64,000 nt of DNA from Brenneria nigrifluens DSM 30175 = ATCC 13028 (GCF_005484965.1 NZ_CP034036.1:1116001-1180000), one strand, 5' to 3'; shown: positions 50,889-61,562, numbered from the stretch's first letter. Made by a program: numbers and translations. The notes: generated by a model from the sequence alone, not told the origin.

Positions 50889-52376
50889 ATGACTCGCATT
50901 TTTCGAAACCGGAGTCTGTGCTCAGCGCCGTATGGCGTGCCCTTGCTGGCTTTGACACTCTCCGGTTGCATAACCCTCCCCGATATGCAGACTTCCTCCT
51001 TGACACAGTATGAAACGGCATTGCATTCACGGGCGACGATTGTGGCGAATGAGCCGGCTTTGGCGGAAAGTTATCCTCCCTCACAGTGGTGGGAACTGTT
51101 TGGCGATAGCACGCTGACCGCGCTTGAAGCGGAAGCCGTTGGATCCAATCTGGATCTTCAGGCGGCGGTTGCGCGTATCGAGGAGAGCAGGGCGCAACTT
51201 GGACTGGCGGATTCCGCGCGGCGACCGCAGATCGGCGCAAATAGCGCATATTCACGTTCCGGACTCAGCGAACATTCGCCGATGGCCTCGCTTGGCGCGC
51301 CTACCGATGCCTCCAGCACCTGGTCGCTAGGGCTACAGGCAAGCTGGGAGCTGGACCTGTGGGGACATCTAGGCTACCTGAGCGACTCCGCCAGGGCTAA
51401 CCTGGAAGCCAGCGGTTACAGTAAAGAGGCGGTAATGGTGTCGATCGGCGGCGATGTCGCGCGAACCTATCTCCTGTTACGCGGCATCCAGGCCCAGGAA
51501 AAAATCGTCGGGCAGAATCGTCAGATCGCCAAAGGGCTGGTAGAGATGGCCGAAAGCCGCGAGAAAAACGGCGTGGCTACCCGTTTTGACGCTACGGCGG
51601 CCCGCGCGGAGTTGGCCAGGATTGACGCCCGTCAGTTACAGCTGGAGCAACAGCGCTATACGTTGATGAATTCTCTGGCGATGCTGCTGGGAAAACCGCC
51701 CCGGGAACTGGACGCGCGTCTGGCCTCGGCCGCTATGCCGGCAATGCCTGAACGACTGCCCGTGGGCGTGCCTTCGGAACTGGCCCGCAATCGGCCGGAT
51801 ATTCTGCAATCGGAGGCGCGTTTACGTGCCGCGGTCGCCGATATCGGCGCGGCCAAGGCGGACTTCTATCCACGGATCAGCCTGACCGGGGGCCTAGGGG
51901 TCGGCGCCTTTGAGTTCTCTGACCTCGGCAGTTGGGATTCCCGTCAGTTTTCAGTCGGGCCGACGCTATATTTGCCCATCTTTCAGGGCGGCAGGCTGAG
52001 AAGTAATTTGGCATTAACCGAGGCACGCCATCGTCTGGCGGCGATTGCTTACCAGAAAACGGTGCTCAACGCCTGGCATGAAGTGGATAATGCGCTGACG
52101 ACGTATAGCACCGAATTAAAACGACATGAACAATTGCAGCTGGCTCTGGAGCAAAATCAAACGGCACTGGTGGTGGCGCAGCGCTCTTATCAGCAGGGGA
52201 CGGCCGACTTTACTTCGGTGCTGGTGGCGCAGCGTTCATTGTTATCCAGTCAATCCGAGTTGACGGAAAGCGCAACCGCCTCGGCGCTGTCGGTGGTGTC
52301 GCTTTATCGGGCTCTCGGGGGAGGGTGGTCTTCCAGGTTGCAGCCTGACGCGGCGCCGGCAGGCGGGCCGCTATGA
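50889..52376 (+). CDS. Outer-membrane efflux lipoprotein (NodT/OprM type)
   Basis: 495 residues. Signal peptide with lipobox LTLSGC (about Cys27). Two OEP repeats have the family landmarks NLDLQAAVARIEESRAQLGL, WELDLWGHLG, RPDILQSEARLRAAVADIGA and AKADFYPRISLTGGLG. It forms the trimeric outer-membrane duct of a tripartite pump. AAGGAAAT precedes the ATG. Its stop overlaps the next start (ATGA), so the three pump genes are translationally coupled. Confidence 0.93.
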   Translation: MTRIFRNRSLCSAPYGVPLLALTLSGCITLPDMQTSSLTQYETALHSRATIVANEPALAESYPPSQWWELFGDSTLTALEAEAVGSNLDLQAAVARIEESRAQLGLADSARRPQIGANSAYSRSGLSEHSPMASLGAPTDASSTWSLGLQASWELDLWGHLGYLSDSARANLEASGYSKEAVMVSIGGDVARTYLLLRGIQAQEKIVGQNRQIAKGLVEMAESREKNGVATRFDATAARAELARIDARQLQLEQQRYTLMNSLAMLLGKPPRELDARLASAAMPAMPERLPVGVPSELARNRPDILQSEARLRAAVADIGAAKADFYPRISLTGGLGVGAFEFSDLGSWDSRQFSVGPTLYLPIFQGGRLRSNLALTEARHRLAAIAYQKTVLNAWHEVDNALTTYSTELKRHEQLQLALEQNQTALVVAQRSYQQGTADFTSVLVAQRSLLSSQSELTESATASALSVVSLYRALGGGWSSRLQPDAAPAGGPL

Positions 52377-53980
52377 GTACGCCAGAAATGACGGCCGGCA
52401 AAACAACGCCAACCGCCGCGGCGCAACCAGCGGCATCGCAGCAGCAGCCGGTCTTCAATTTCCGTCTGGCGTGCGGCCTGCTGGGCGTGTTGCTGGCGGC
52501 GATGATAGCAGGTTTGAATAATCGCGTACCTGGTCTGACTCTGGTCGATATGCAGGGCACGCTGGGTTTTTCGAAAGATGGCGCGTCGTGGCTTACCACC
52601 GCCTACTCCGCAGGTGAACTAGCCGCAATGCCGTTCGCCACCTGGTTCGCCATAACTTTTTCGCTGCGTCGTTTTCATCTGACGATGCTATCCGCCGCTT
52701 TGTTTCTGTCGCTTATCATCCCTTACGTTCGAGATTTAAATCTCTTGTTGGTATTGCGGGCGTGTCAGGGGCTTTTCTCCGGCGCCTTGATCCCGCTGTT
52801 AATGATGTCGGCATTACGCTTCCTGCCGCTGTCAATCCGGCTCCACGGCCTGGCTCTTTATGCGATGACGGCCACCTTTTCGCCGAATATCTCGCTCTGG
52901 CTGGCCGCGTTGTGCGTGGACCGGCTGGAGGACTGGCGGTGGGTCTATTGGCACGTTATCCCATTGGGCCTGATAGCGATATGCCTTGTCGCCTGGGGTA
53001 TTCCGAAACTCCCGACGGCTCTGCCGCGTCTGAAGCAGGGCAATTGGCTGGGCATGGCGCTGGGCGTTCCCGGTCTGGCGCTTATTGTGATTGGTATAGA
53101 CCAGGGCGTGCGCCTTGATTGGTTCCATTCTCCGGTTATCGTCGCGTCGCTTACCGTCGGCGCGATATTTATCGCACTGTACCTGATAAGCGAGTGGAGT
53201 CATCCTCAACCCTTTATGCGTCTGCAAATGCTGGCGCGCCGTAATCTCGGACTAGGCTTCGCTATTTTCGTTTTCCTGTTGATAACGATGTCTACCGCCG
53301 TCACTTTACCTGCCAACGTATTGGGTCAGTTGCAGGGGTTCCGCATGGAGCAAAGCGCGTCGATAGGACTTATCGTCGGTCTGCCGCAATTGGTGCTAGG
53401 TTCCGCGGTCGCGCTGTTGCTCTACCGGCGCTGGGTTGACGCGCGGTATGTCTTCGCCATCGGCCTAAGCTGCATCGGCGCGGCCTGTTGGCTGGGAAGC
53501 GGCATCACCAGCGAGTGGATGGTAGAACAGTTCGCCGGCGCTGAGATTCTGCAAGCGATTGGGCAACCCATGGCCGTCGTCTCGCTATTGTTCCTCTCGA
53601 CGAGCGTGGTTCAACCAATGGAAGGGCAGTATGTGGCCGGGATCGTTAACACTTTTCGCGCATTCAGCTCTGTGCTCGGCGGCGCGGCCATCAATCAGAT
53701 GATGAGCGTGCGGGGACATTTTCACAGCGAAATGCTGCTCGACCAGGCCGGACTCCGACTTCCCGGCCTGCCGTCATCCGACTCGATGTTGAGTACGTTA
53801 TCCGCAACCGTTACGCAGCAAGCCAGCGTTCTGGCCGCGGCGGACATCTATCGGGTATTTGGTTTAATCGCGTTGTTGTTGATTCCGGCCGTTCTGAAAC
53901 TTCAGCATATTCCTGCACCGGTAACCGCACTCCCACCTCAAGTCAGACCGTCAGGGGCAAAGAGTGGCGCCAGTCATTAA
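52373..53980 (+). CDS. MFS efflux transporter, DHA2/EmrB-like
   Basis: 535 residues with about 14 hydrophobic segments after a Q/A-rich N-terminal tail of some 25 residues. The conserved SWLTTAYSAGELAAMPFATW and LVLRACQGLFSGALIP (motif C-like) regions match the drug:proton antiporter-2 group. The loop WRWVYWHVIPLG is typical of EmrB relatives. It would be the inner-membrane pump. Substrate unknown. Confidence 0.9.
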   Translation: MSTPEMTAGKTTPTAAAQPAASQQQPVFNFRLACGLLGVLLAAMIAGLNNRVPGLTLVDMQGTLGFSKDGASWLTTAYSAGELAAMPFATWFAITFSLRRFHLTMLSAALFLSLIIPYVRDLNLLLVLRACQGLFSGALIPLLMMSALRFLPLSIRLHGLALYAMTATFSPNISLWLAALCVDRLEDWRWVYWHVIPLGLIAICLVAWGIPKLPTALPRLKQGNWLGMALGVPGLALIVIGIDQGVRLDWFHSPVIVASLTVGAIFIALYLISEWSHPQPFMRLQMLARRNLGLGFAIFVFLLITMSTAVTLPANVLGQLQGFRMEQSASIGLIVGLPQLVLGSAVALLLYRRWVDARYVFAIGLSCIGAACWLGSGITSEWMVEQFAGAEILQAIGQPMAVVSLLFLSTSVVQPMEGQYVAGIVNTFRAFSSVLGGAAINQMMSVRGHFHSEMLLDQAGLRLPGLPSSDSMLSTLSATVTQQASVLAAADIYRVFGLIALLLIPAVLKLQHIPAPVTALPPQVRPSGAKSGASH

Positions 53981-54011
53981 CCTTCTTCATTTTTTAGAAA
54001 AGCGGTATCTC

Positions 54012-55061
54012 ATGGTTAAGAACAGAAGTTTTAATATTATCGTCGGTTTAGTTGCCATTGCTGCAGTGATTATTGGATTCACTATCCTCAACAAACCTGA
54101 ATCCAGCTCATCAACGCAGAGTACCGATGATGCGTATGTCCAAGCCGACTTTACGGTGATCGTTCCCCAGATTACCGGGATAATCACCCAGGTTAACGTC
54201 AACGACAACCAGGAGGTTTCTGTGGGTACGCCCCTGGTCAACATTGACGATCGCGATTTGCGGATCGCCGTTGACAGTGCAAAAGCGAATATCGCCAGCG
54301 CCAGAGCCTCGATTAACAGTTTGGAAGCGCAGCTCATCCAGCAGAAAAGCGTTATCGAGCAGGCGCGGGCCATGGTTGACGCCTCTTCGGCCAATCTAAA
54401 GCTTGCTGAAGCGAACCGGAAGCGTTTCGCTAATCTGGCCCGGGATGGTTCAGGGACAGTGCAGGCCCAACAGCAGGCCGACGCGGAGTGGAATATTCAG
54501 CGCGCCGCCCGTGAGCGCGATCTTGCCGGATTAAGTTCGGCCGAGCAGAAAATAGCTATCCTGCGCGCGGATCTGGAAAAAATGAAAGCCGCCGAGCTGG
54601 CGGCGCAGGCGGAAAAAGCGAGTGCCGATTTGAACCTGTCTTATGTAAATGTACTTGCGCCGGTGAACGGCGTCGTCGCGCAGCGCAGAGCGCGCGTCGG
54701 CGGTTATGCCCGCGTCGGCGAGCCGCTGTTGACGCTAGTACCCCTGGATGCCGTTTATGTGGAGGCCAATTTCCGCGAAACGCAGTTGGCCAATGTGCGG
54801 GTAGGGCAAAGCGTAGATATTAGCGTGGATGCGCTGCCGGGAATCAAGCTCAAAGGCCGGGTGGATAGTCTGGGGCCGGCGAGCGGCGTCAGCTTCTCAC
54901 CGATTCCCCCGCATAATGCCACCGGCAACTTCACCAAGATCGTGCAGCGTCTGCCGGTGCGTATACACCTGGACGCGGGACAGGAAGATATCCGCAGGCT
55001 GCGCGTCGGCATGTCCGTACGCCCGGTTATTGATACCGCAACGCAAGGGGACCGGGGATGA
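54012..55061 (+). CDS. HlyD/EmrA-type periplasmic adaptor
   Basis: 349 residues. N-terminal membrane anchor FNIIVGLVAIAAVIIGFTIL. The lipoyl/biotinyl half motif is STDDAYVQADFTVIVPQITG, followed by a long coiled-coil hairpin (about 85-200) and the second half LNLSYVNVLAPVNGVVAQRR. A C-terminal RLPVRIHLD barrel follows. It bridges the MFS pump and the outer-membrane duct. I chose the ATG at 54012; a GTG at 53964 overlaps the MFS gene. Confidence 0.9.
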   Translation: MVKNRSFNIIVGLVAIAAVIIGFTILNKPESSSSTQSTDDAYVQADFTVIVPQITGIITQVNVNDNQEVSVGTPLVNIDDRDLRIAVDSAKANIASARASINSLEAQLIQQKSVIEQARAMVDASSANLKLAEANRKRFANLARDGSGTVQAQQQADAEWNIQRAARERDLAGLSSAEQKIAILRADLEKMKAAELAAQAEKASADLNLSYVNVLAPVNGVVAQRRARVGGYARVGEPLLTLVPLDAVYVEANFRETQLANVRVGQSVDISVDALPGIKLKGRVDSLGPASGVSFSPIPPHNATGNFTKIVQRLPVRIHLDAGQEDIRRLRVGMSVRPVIDTATQGDRG

Positions 55062-55132
55062 AACGCTGAGCCGTGTTGACCCTGAACAGGCAGGCAGAAC
55101 CATCTTCCACGGCAGCAGTTCCGCCACTTTAC

Positions 55133-55303
55133 CGTGAGTTGCCTATCGCCAGTGAACATGTTGTTTGGGTTGAAAGCCTGCCTGCCGGTCACAAGTATCC
55201 ATATGATCGCCTGCCGGTGGCGCAGGCGGCAGTGGAAAGCCTTACGCTATTGACTGCCGGGATGCCGATTGCACAGCACCCCGGCCCGAAACGGCGAGTC
55301 TGA
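55133..55303 (+). pseudogene. Degenerate copy of the PIN-toxin 3' end
   Basis: The plus strand reads ELPIASEHVVWVESLPAGHK, YPYDRLPVAQAAVESLTLLT and AGMPIAQHPGPKRRV. It parallels residues 74-128 of the PIN protein at 46867 (ELPIASEHVV, DPFDRLLVAQA, TADARVAQYPGP). Acidic residues of the active site are lost (DPFD to YPYD, ADAR to AGMP). No start remains. Confidence 0.8.
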
Positions 55304-55318
55304 TGATTTTCGTGGCGG

Positions 55319-56281
55319 TTAAAAATCCCAATCCTCATCTTCGGTGTTTACCGCTTTGCCAATAACGTACGACGAACCGGAACCGGAGAAAAAGTCATGG
55401 TTCTCGTCGGCGTTCGGCGAAAGCGCCGACAGGATCGCCGGGTTGACGTCGGTCATGCCGGCGGGAAACAGGGCTTCATAACCCAGATTCATCAGCGCCT
55501 TGTTGGCGTTATAGTGCAGAAATTTCTTCACATCTTCCGTCCAGCCCACCCCGTCATATAATTCCTGGGTATACAGGACTTCATTGTCATACAGATCCTG
55601 CAACAGATCGTAGGCGAAGCTTTTCACCTGCTGCCGGCGGGCTGGGTCCGCCTTCGCCAAGCCCTGTTGGAATTTATAACCGATGTAGTATCCGTGTACC
55701 GCCTCATCGCGGATAATCAGCCGTATCAGATCCGCGGTGTTGGTCAGCTTGGCGCGGCTCGACCAGTACATGGGCAGATAAAAGCCGGAATAGAACAGGA
55801 ACGACTCCAGAAATACGCTGGCGACCTTTTTCATCAGCGGGTCGTCGCTGCGGTAGTGATTGAGAATGATAGCCGCTTTTTTCTGCAGCGACGGATTCTC
55901 CTCGCTCCAGCGGTAGGCGTCGTCCACTTCGCTGGTCAGGCACAGCGTGGAAAAGATCGAACTGTAGGAACGGGCGTGCACCGCTTCCATAAAGCTGATA
56001 TTGGATAAAACCGCCTCCTCGTGAGGCGTCACCGCATCGGGCATCAGCGTCGGCGCGCCCACGGTGTTCTGAATGGTATCCAGCAGCGTCAGCCCGGTAA
56101 ATACCCTAATGGTCAACTGCCGCTCATAGGCGTTCAGCGTGCCCCAGGACGAAATATCGTTGGATAGCGGAACCTTTTCCGGCAGCCAGAAATTCGAGGT
56201 AAGCCGGTTCCAGACTTCCAGATCCTTGTCGTCTTCAATTTTGTTCCAGTTGACGGCCTGTACGCGCGTTAACGATGTCAT
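55319..56281 (-). CDS. nrdF: Class Ib ribonucleotide reductase, small subunit NrdF
   Basis: 320 residues starting MTSLTRVQAVNW. Ferritin-like dimetal site: EEAVLSNISFMEAVHARSYS and FLESFLFYSG with IIRDEAVHGYYIGYKFQ. The C-terminus EDEDWDF docks to NrdE. It holds the Mn-tyrosyl radical cofactor, assembled with NrdI. AAGGAAAT precedes the start; the ATG at 56281 is preferred over the upstream TTG. Last gene of nrdHIEF. Confidence 0.97.
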   Translation of the reverse strand: MTSLTRVQAVNWNKIEDDKDLEVWNRLTSNFWLPEKVPLSNDISSWGTLNAYERQLTIRVFTGLTLLDTIQNTVGAPTLMPDAVTPHEEAVLSNISFMEAVHARSYSSIFSTLCLTSEVDDAYRWSEENPSLQKKAAIILNHYRSDDPLMKKVASVFLESFLFYSGFYLPMYWSSRAKLTNTADLIRLIIRDEAVHGYYIGYKFQQGLAKADPARRQQVKSFAYDLLQDLYDNEVLYTQELYDGVGWTEDVKKFLHYNANKALMNLGYEALFPAGMTDVNPAILSALSPNADENHDFFSGSGSSYVIGKAVNTEDEDWDF

Positions 56282-56305
56282 GATCAAATTTCCTTCAGCG
56301 ATAGC

Positions 56306-58456
56306 TTACAAGGCGCAGGAGACGCAGCCCTGAACTTCGGTGCCTTCCAATGCCATCTGCCGTATGCGAATGTAGTAAATGGTCTTGATGCCTTTGGTCC
56401 ACGCGTAGATTTGCGCTTTGTTGATATCCCGCGTGGTGGCGGTATCACGAAAGAACAGCGTCAGCGACAGTCCCTGATCGACATGCTGGGTCGCCGCCGC
56501 GTAGGTATCGATAATCTTCTGCGGACCGATCTCGTAGGCATCCTGATAATATTCCAGGTTGTCGTTGGTCATGTAGGGGGCAGGATAGTAGACCCGGCCG
56601 ATTTTGCCCTCTTTGCGGATCTCAATGCGCGACACAATCGGGTGGATGCTCGACGTGGAGTGATTGATATAAGAGATGGAGCCGGTAGGGGGCACCGCCT
56701 GCAAATTCTGGTTATACAGCCCGTGCGCCATAACGGCGTCGCGCAGCGCGGCCCAGTCCTGCTGGTCGGGAATGGTGATTCCCGCCTGCTCGAACAGTTG
56801 GCGTACCCGTTCCGTGGCGGGTTCCCAGCGTTGTTCGACGTACTTGCTGAAGTACTCGCCGGAGGCGTACGTCGAATTCTCGAAGCCTTTGAAGCTCTGG
56901 CCGCGCTCTGTCGCCAGCTGATTTGAGGCGCGCAGCGCATGGTAGGCGACGGTGTAAAAATAGATATTGGTGAAGTCGATCGCTTCCTCGGAGCCGTAAA
57001 ATATCCTCTCGCGGGCCAGGTAGCCGTGCAGATTCATCTGCCCGAGGCCGATAGCGTGCGATGCGTCGTTGCCTTTTTCAATCGATGGCACGGAACGGAT
57101 ATGGCTCATATCGGACACTGCGGTCAGCGCGCGGATCGCCATTTCCACCGTGAGGCCGAAGTCCGGCGACGACATCGCCTTGGCGATATTCAGCGATCCG
57201 AGATTGCAGGAAATATCTTTACCGACGTGGCGATAGCCGAGGTCTTCATCGTATAGGCTGGCGTCATTGACCTGCAAAATTTCCGAGCACAGGTTGCTCA
57301 TATTGATGCGGCCCTGAATCGGATTGGCGCGATTGACCGTATCCTCGAACATCATATAGGGGTAGCCGGACTCGAACTGGATCTCCGCCAGAATCTGAAA
57401 GAACTCCCGCGCCTTGATCTGCGATTTGCGTATCCGTTTGTCGTTCACCATCTCATGGTATTTTTCCGTAACGCTGATTTCCGACAGCGGAACGCCATAC
57501 ACCTGTTCGACATCGTACGGCGAGAACAGGTACATCACCTGGTTGTTTTTCGCCAGTTGGAAGGTAATGTCCGGTATCACCACGCCAAGCGACAGCGTTT
57601 TGATGCGGATTTTTTCATCGGCGTTTTCCCGCTTGGTGTCGAGGAAACGCAGAATATCGGGATGGTGGGCGTTGAGGTACACCGCCCCGGCGCCCTGGCG
57701 CGCGCCCAACTGGTTGGCGTAGGAGAAGGCGTCCTCCAGCATTTTCATCACCGGGATGATGCCGGATGACTGGTTTTCGATTTTTTTAATCGGCGCGCCG
57801 GTTTCGCGGATATTGGTGAGCATAAACGCCACGCCGCCGCCGCGTTTGGAAAGCTGCAGCGCGGAGTTGATGGCGCGGCCAATCGACTCCATATTGTCTT
57901 CAATACGCAGCAGAAAACAGGAAACCAGCTCGCCGCGCTGTTTTTTCCCGCAGTTGAGAAAGGTGGGGGTGGCGGGCTGAAAGCGTCCGCTGATGATCTC
58001 CTCCACCAGCGCGCTGGCGAGTTCGGTATTGCCGGCGGCCAGCGTGAGCGCCACCATGCAGACGCGGTCTTCGTAGCGTTCCAGATAGCGCTTGCCGTCA
58101 AAGGTCTTCAGCGTATAGCCGGTGTAGTATTTGAACGCGCCGAGGAAGGTTTGAAAGCGGAATTTATGGCTGTAGGCCTGCTGAAAAAGGCTTTTGATAA
58201 AGCTGAAGGCGTATTGGTCCAGCACCGCGGCTTCGTAATAGTTTTCTTCCACCAGATAGCGCAGCTTCTCTTCCAGATTGTGGAAGAACACCGTGTTCTG
58301 ATTGACGTGCTGTAAGAAATAGCGCCGCGCCGCCAGCTTGTCCTGTTCGAACTGGATGCGCCCCTCGGCGTCGTAGAGGTTCAGCATGGCGTTCAGCGCA
58401 TGGTAATCCAGCTCGGTATTGGCTGGTTTAGCGATCACGGATTCTGTTGTTGCCAA
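56306..58456 (-). CDS. nrdE: Class Ib ribonucleotide reductase, large subunit NrdE
   Basis: 716 residues. LSKRGGGVAFMLTNIRETGA, FEDTVNRANPIQGRINMSNL and the catalytic-site region MNLHGYLARERIFYG are conserved. The C-terminal QGCVSCAL provides the CxxC redox pair reduced by NrdH. It reduces ribonucleoside diphosphates, mainly under manganese-dependent, iron-poor or oxidative conditions. Its start overlaps nrdI by 22 bases. Confidence 0.97.
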   Translation of the reverse strand: MATTESVIAKPANTELDYHALNAMLNLYDAEGRIQFEQDKLAARRYFLQHVNQNTVFFHNLEEKLRYLVEENYYEAAVLDQYAFSFIKSLFQQAYSHKFRFQTFLGAFKYYTGYTLKTFDGKRYLERYEDRVCMVALTLAAGNTELASALVEEIISGRFQPATPTFLNCGKKQRGELVSCFLLRIEDNMESIGRAINSALQLSKRGGGVAFMLTNIRETGAPIKKIENQSSGIIPVMKMLEDAFSYANQLGARQGAGAVYLNAHHPDILRFLDTKRENADEKIRIKTLSLGVVIPDITFQLAKNNQVMYLFSPYDVEQVYGVPLSEISVTEKYHEMVNDKRIRKSQIKAREFFQILAEIQFESGYPYMMFEDTVNRANPIQGRINMSNLCSEILQVNDASLYDEDLGYRHVGKDISCNLGSLNIAKAMSSPDFGLTVEMAIRALTAVSDMSHIRSVPSIEKGNDASHAIGLGQMNLHGYLARERIFYGSEEAIDFTNIYFYTVAYHALRASNQLATERGQSFKGFENSTYASGEYFSKYVEQRWEPATERVRQLFEQAGITIPDQQDWAALRDAVMAHGLYNQNLQAVPPTGSISYINHSTSSIHPIVSRIEIRKEGKIGRVYYPAPYMTNDNLEYYQDAYEIGPQKIIDTYAAATQHVDQGLSLTLFFRDTATTRDINKAQIYAWTKGIKTIYYIRIRQMALEGTEVQGCVSCAL

Positions 58457-58842
58457 AATTCAGTTACTCCCTTTCGCACGTTTGCCACGTCTTCTGGCGT
58501 ACCCAGCAGTTCGAAGCGATATAGATAAGGCACCCGGCACTTTTGCGCGATGATGTCGCCGGCCAGGCCGTACGCCGCGCCGAAATTGGTATTGCCCGCC
58601 GCGATGACGCCGCGCAGATAGTCGCGGTTTTGCCGATCGTTGAGAAACAGGATCACCTGACGGGGCACCGCGCCTTTAGCGCTCCCCCCGCCATAGCTGG
58701 GAACCACCAGGATATAGGGTTGATCCAGTTTCAGCGCGGGCCGCTCAGTCGCTATCGGAATACGCAGGGCCGGCAATCCAACCCTGGCGATAAAGCGATG
58801 GGTGTTCTCCGACTGGCTGGAAAAGTAGACCAGCGGGTTCAT
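58435..58842 (-). CDS. nrdI: Flavodoxin-like NrdI
   Basis: 135 residues: VYFSSQSENTHRFIARVGLP (FMN phosphate loop), VPSYGGG, GVIAAGNTNFGAAYGLAGDI. It supplies superoxide to build the Mn-tyrosyl cofactor of NrdF. Nine bases from nrdH and overlapping nrdE. Confidence 0.97.
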   Translation of the reverse strand: MNPLVYFSSQSENTHRFIARVGLPALRIPIATERPALKLDQPYILVVPSYGGGSAKGAVPRQVILFLNDRQNRDYLRGVIAAGNTNFGAAYGLAGDIIAQKCRVPYLYRFELLGTPEDVANVRKGVTEFWQQQNP

Positions 58843-58851
58843 TTCACCCCC

Positions 58852-59091
58852 TCACTGCAACTGCAGGGACTGCTGCAGCGTACTGATTTTATCCGGGCGG
58901 AATCCGCTCCAGTGGTCGTTAGCCGTCATCACCACCGGAACCTGTTGATAGCCCAACGCTCTTACCTGCTGTAATGCCTGTTCGTCTTCCGTTAAGTCCA
59001 CCAGTCGATAGCTGATTCCCTGTTTATCCAGCGCACGGCGTGTGGCATTGCACTGCACACAATCTGGTTTGGTGAAAATAGTAATACGCAT
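58852..59091 (-). CDS. nrdH: Glutaredoxin-like NrdH
   Basis: 79 residues; redox motif CVQC in ITIFTKPDCVQCNATRRAL, cis-Pro in QQVPVVM, and WSGFRPDKI at the end. It reduces NrdE and is itself reduced by thioredoxin reductase. First gene of the operon. Confidence 0.97.
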   Translation of the reverse strand: MRITIFTKPDCVQCNATRRALDKQGISYRLVDLTEDEQALQQVRALGYQQVPVVMTANDHWSGFRPDKISTLQQSLQLQ

Positions 59092-59209
59092 GATTCGTAT
59101 TTACCTTCTGGCGTGAAGAGAAGTGTTTCGGAACGGCTATCTTCAGGGCTTGCGCGCCCGGAGCGATTCCACGATGTAGCCACCATTATTGATGAGCTTA
59201 CGCTTTGAA

Positions 59210-59254
59210 TACTAGATGTAGGTGTTTTAAATTTCAACCATACAATATATAGGA
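59210..59254 (-). promoter_or_regulatory. possible NrdR boxes upstream of nrdH
   Basis: On the minus strand TCCTATATATTGTATG (59254-59239) and ACACCTACATCTAGTA (59225-59210) each resemble the NrdR box ACACTATATCTTGTGT. They lie 13 bases apart and about 120 bases before nrdH. The spacing is slightly shorter than usual, so this is tentative. Confidence 0.4.
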
Positions 59255-59423
59255 TTTATGCGCGAGCTTATGCAAACGGCTGCTAACCCAGACGGCGCAA
59301 GGGGAAAAATAAAAACAAGTAAAAAATATTTTTTAAATGGCGGGTAAGGCGACCGTTATGCTGAGGTTTTTTTCAGCAGAGTCGATGGCGGGAAGAAGGG
59401 AGCCGCGCTCCCTTCCTGAGACA
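59255..59423. other. intergenic DNA between nrdH and speD
   Basis: AT-rich in its first 90 bases. It should hold the nrdH promoter (minus strand) and the speD terminator region; I can fix neither. Confidence 0.3.
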
Positions 59424-60218
59424 TTACAGCACCGGCAGATTTCTGCCGTAATAAATTTCCTGCATCTCGTGATACAGCAAATCAGTGATTCGTTTACGCT
59501 CTTCAACGCTCAATGCGTTGGGATCGACGTTGAACAGGTAATGCTTCAGGTCGAAATCTTTCAGCAACATTTTGGTGTGAAACATATTTTCCTGATAAAC
59601 GTTCACATCCATCAGGTGATATAGCGATTTCATGTCTGCCGACATGAAGTTCTGGATCGAGTTGATCTGATGGTCGATAAAGTGCTTTACGCCATTAACA
59701 TCGCGGGTAAAGCCCCTGACGCGGTAATCAATGGTGACGATATCCGATTCCAACTGGTGGATGAGATAGTTAAGCGCTTTCAGCGGGGAGATAACGCCGC
59801 AGGTCGACACTTCAATATCGGCGCGGAAGGTACAGAGTCCGCCCTCTGGATGGCTTTCCGGATAGGTATGCACGCAAATATGACTTTTATCCAGATGGGC
59901 GACCACCGAGTTGGGCAACGGCCCCGGATGTTCGGAATTGTCGACGTCACGGGGATCTATCGGCTCTTCACTGACCAGAATGGTTACGCTGGCGCCCTGC
60001 GGCTCATAGTCCTGACGGGCGATATTCAGAATATTGGCGCCGATGATCGAGCAGGTTTCACTCAGGATCTCGGTCAGCCGGTTGGCGTTATACTGTTCAT
60101 CAATATAGGCGATGTAACCGTCACGCTCATCGGCCGTTCTGGTGTAACAGATATCGTAGATACAAAAACTCAGGCTTTTGGTCAGATTATTAAAGCCGTG
60201 CAGTTTCAGCTTGTGCAA
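59424..60218 (-). CDS. speD: S-adenosylmethionine decarboxylase proenzyme
   Basis: 264 residues, the E. coli length. The self-cleavage site lies in LDKSHICVHTYPESHPEGGL; Ser of DKSH becomes the pyruvoyl group. It makes decarboxylated SAM, the aminopropyl donor for spermidine. Its start is 6 bases after speE. Confidence 0.97.
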   Translation of the reverse strand: MHKLKLHGFNNLTKSLSFCIYDICYTRTADERDGYIAYIDEQYNANRLTEILSETCSIIGANILNIARQDYEPQGASVTILVSEEPIDPRDVDNSEHPGPLPNSVVAHLDKSHICVHTYPESHPEGGLCTFRADIEVSTCGVISPLKALNYLIHQLESDIVTIDYRVRGFTRDVNGVKHFIDHQINSIQNFMSADMKSLYHLMDVNVYQENMFHTKMLLKDFDLKHYLFNVDPNALSVEERKRITDLLYHEMQEIYYGRNLPVL

Positions 60219-60224
60219 TTTAAG

Positions 60225-61106
<882 letters not shown>

Positions 61107-61214
61107 GTTAGGGCTTCCTCCGCGATAACAGCCATGAAAATTGGCGCGCCATGATAGCGAACTCTCGCGGCGCTTGCACGGTCAAATTTCATTCAGTGCG
61201 CGGGAGGAGGGGAA

Positions 61215-61562
61215 TTACGGCGCGTAGGCAAGTAAACCGAGTGAGTTCCGGGCCAGCGCCTGACATTTTTTGGCCGTGGGGATGGCGATTTTACTCAGGT
61301 CCCGATAGCTGTCCTCCCCCAGTACGGTCATATTGAACGCGCCGTAATTGCTGAGATCCCAACGATTTTGCCGGGCGAAAGCCAGCAGCGTCTGACGAAT
61401 CTGCTCATTGGGAAGGTCCTGATAACCGCAGTTGTTTTTCAGATAAACGAAAACCGCGGTTAAATCGGCGAGATCTTCCGCTTCAAATTCATTCAAAGCC
61501 TTGCTGGCGGAGGAGAAGCTCATCAGGCTCAGCAGTAACAGCGCCAGCGCAGAGTTTTTCAT
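61215..61562 (-). CDS. yacC: YacC family periplasmic protein
   Basis: 115 residues from the ATG at 61562. Signal peptide MKNSALALLLLSLMSFSSAS, then EAEDLADLTAVFVYLKNNCG, WDLSNYGAF and GEDSYRDLSKIAIPTAKKCQ as in E. coli YacC. Two conserved Cys may form a disulfide. It resembles pilotins/T2SS chaperones by annotation; role not established. Upstream of speE as in E. coli. Confidence 0.9.
   Translation of the reverse strand: MKNSALALLLLSLMSFSSASKALNEFEAEDLADLTAVFVYLKNNCGYQDLPNEQIRQTLLAFARQNRWDLSNYGAFNMTVLGEDSYRDLSKIAIPTAKKCQALARNSLGLLAYAP

Noticed and set aside
52762..53118. 118-codon plus-strand frame within the MFS gene
   Set aside because: Out-of-frame shadow of a clear 14-segment transporter.
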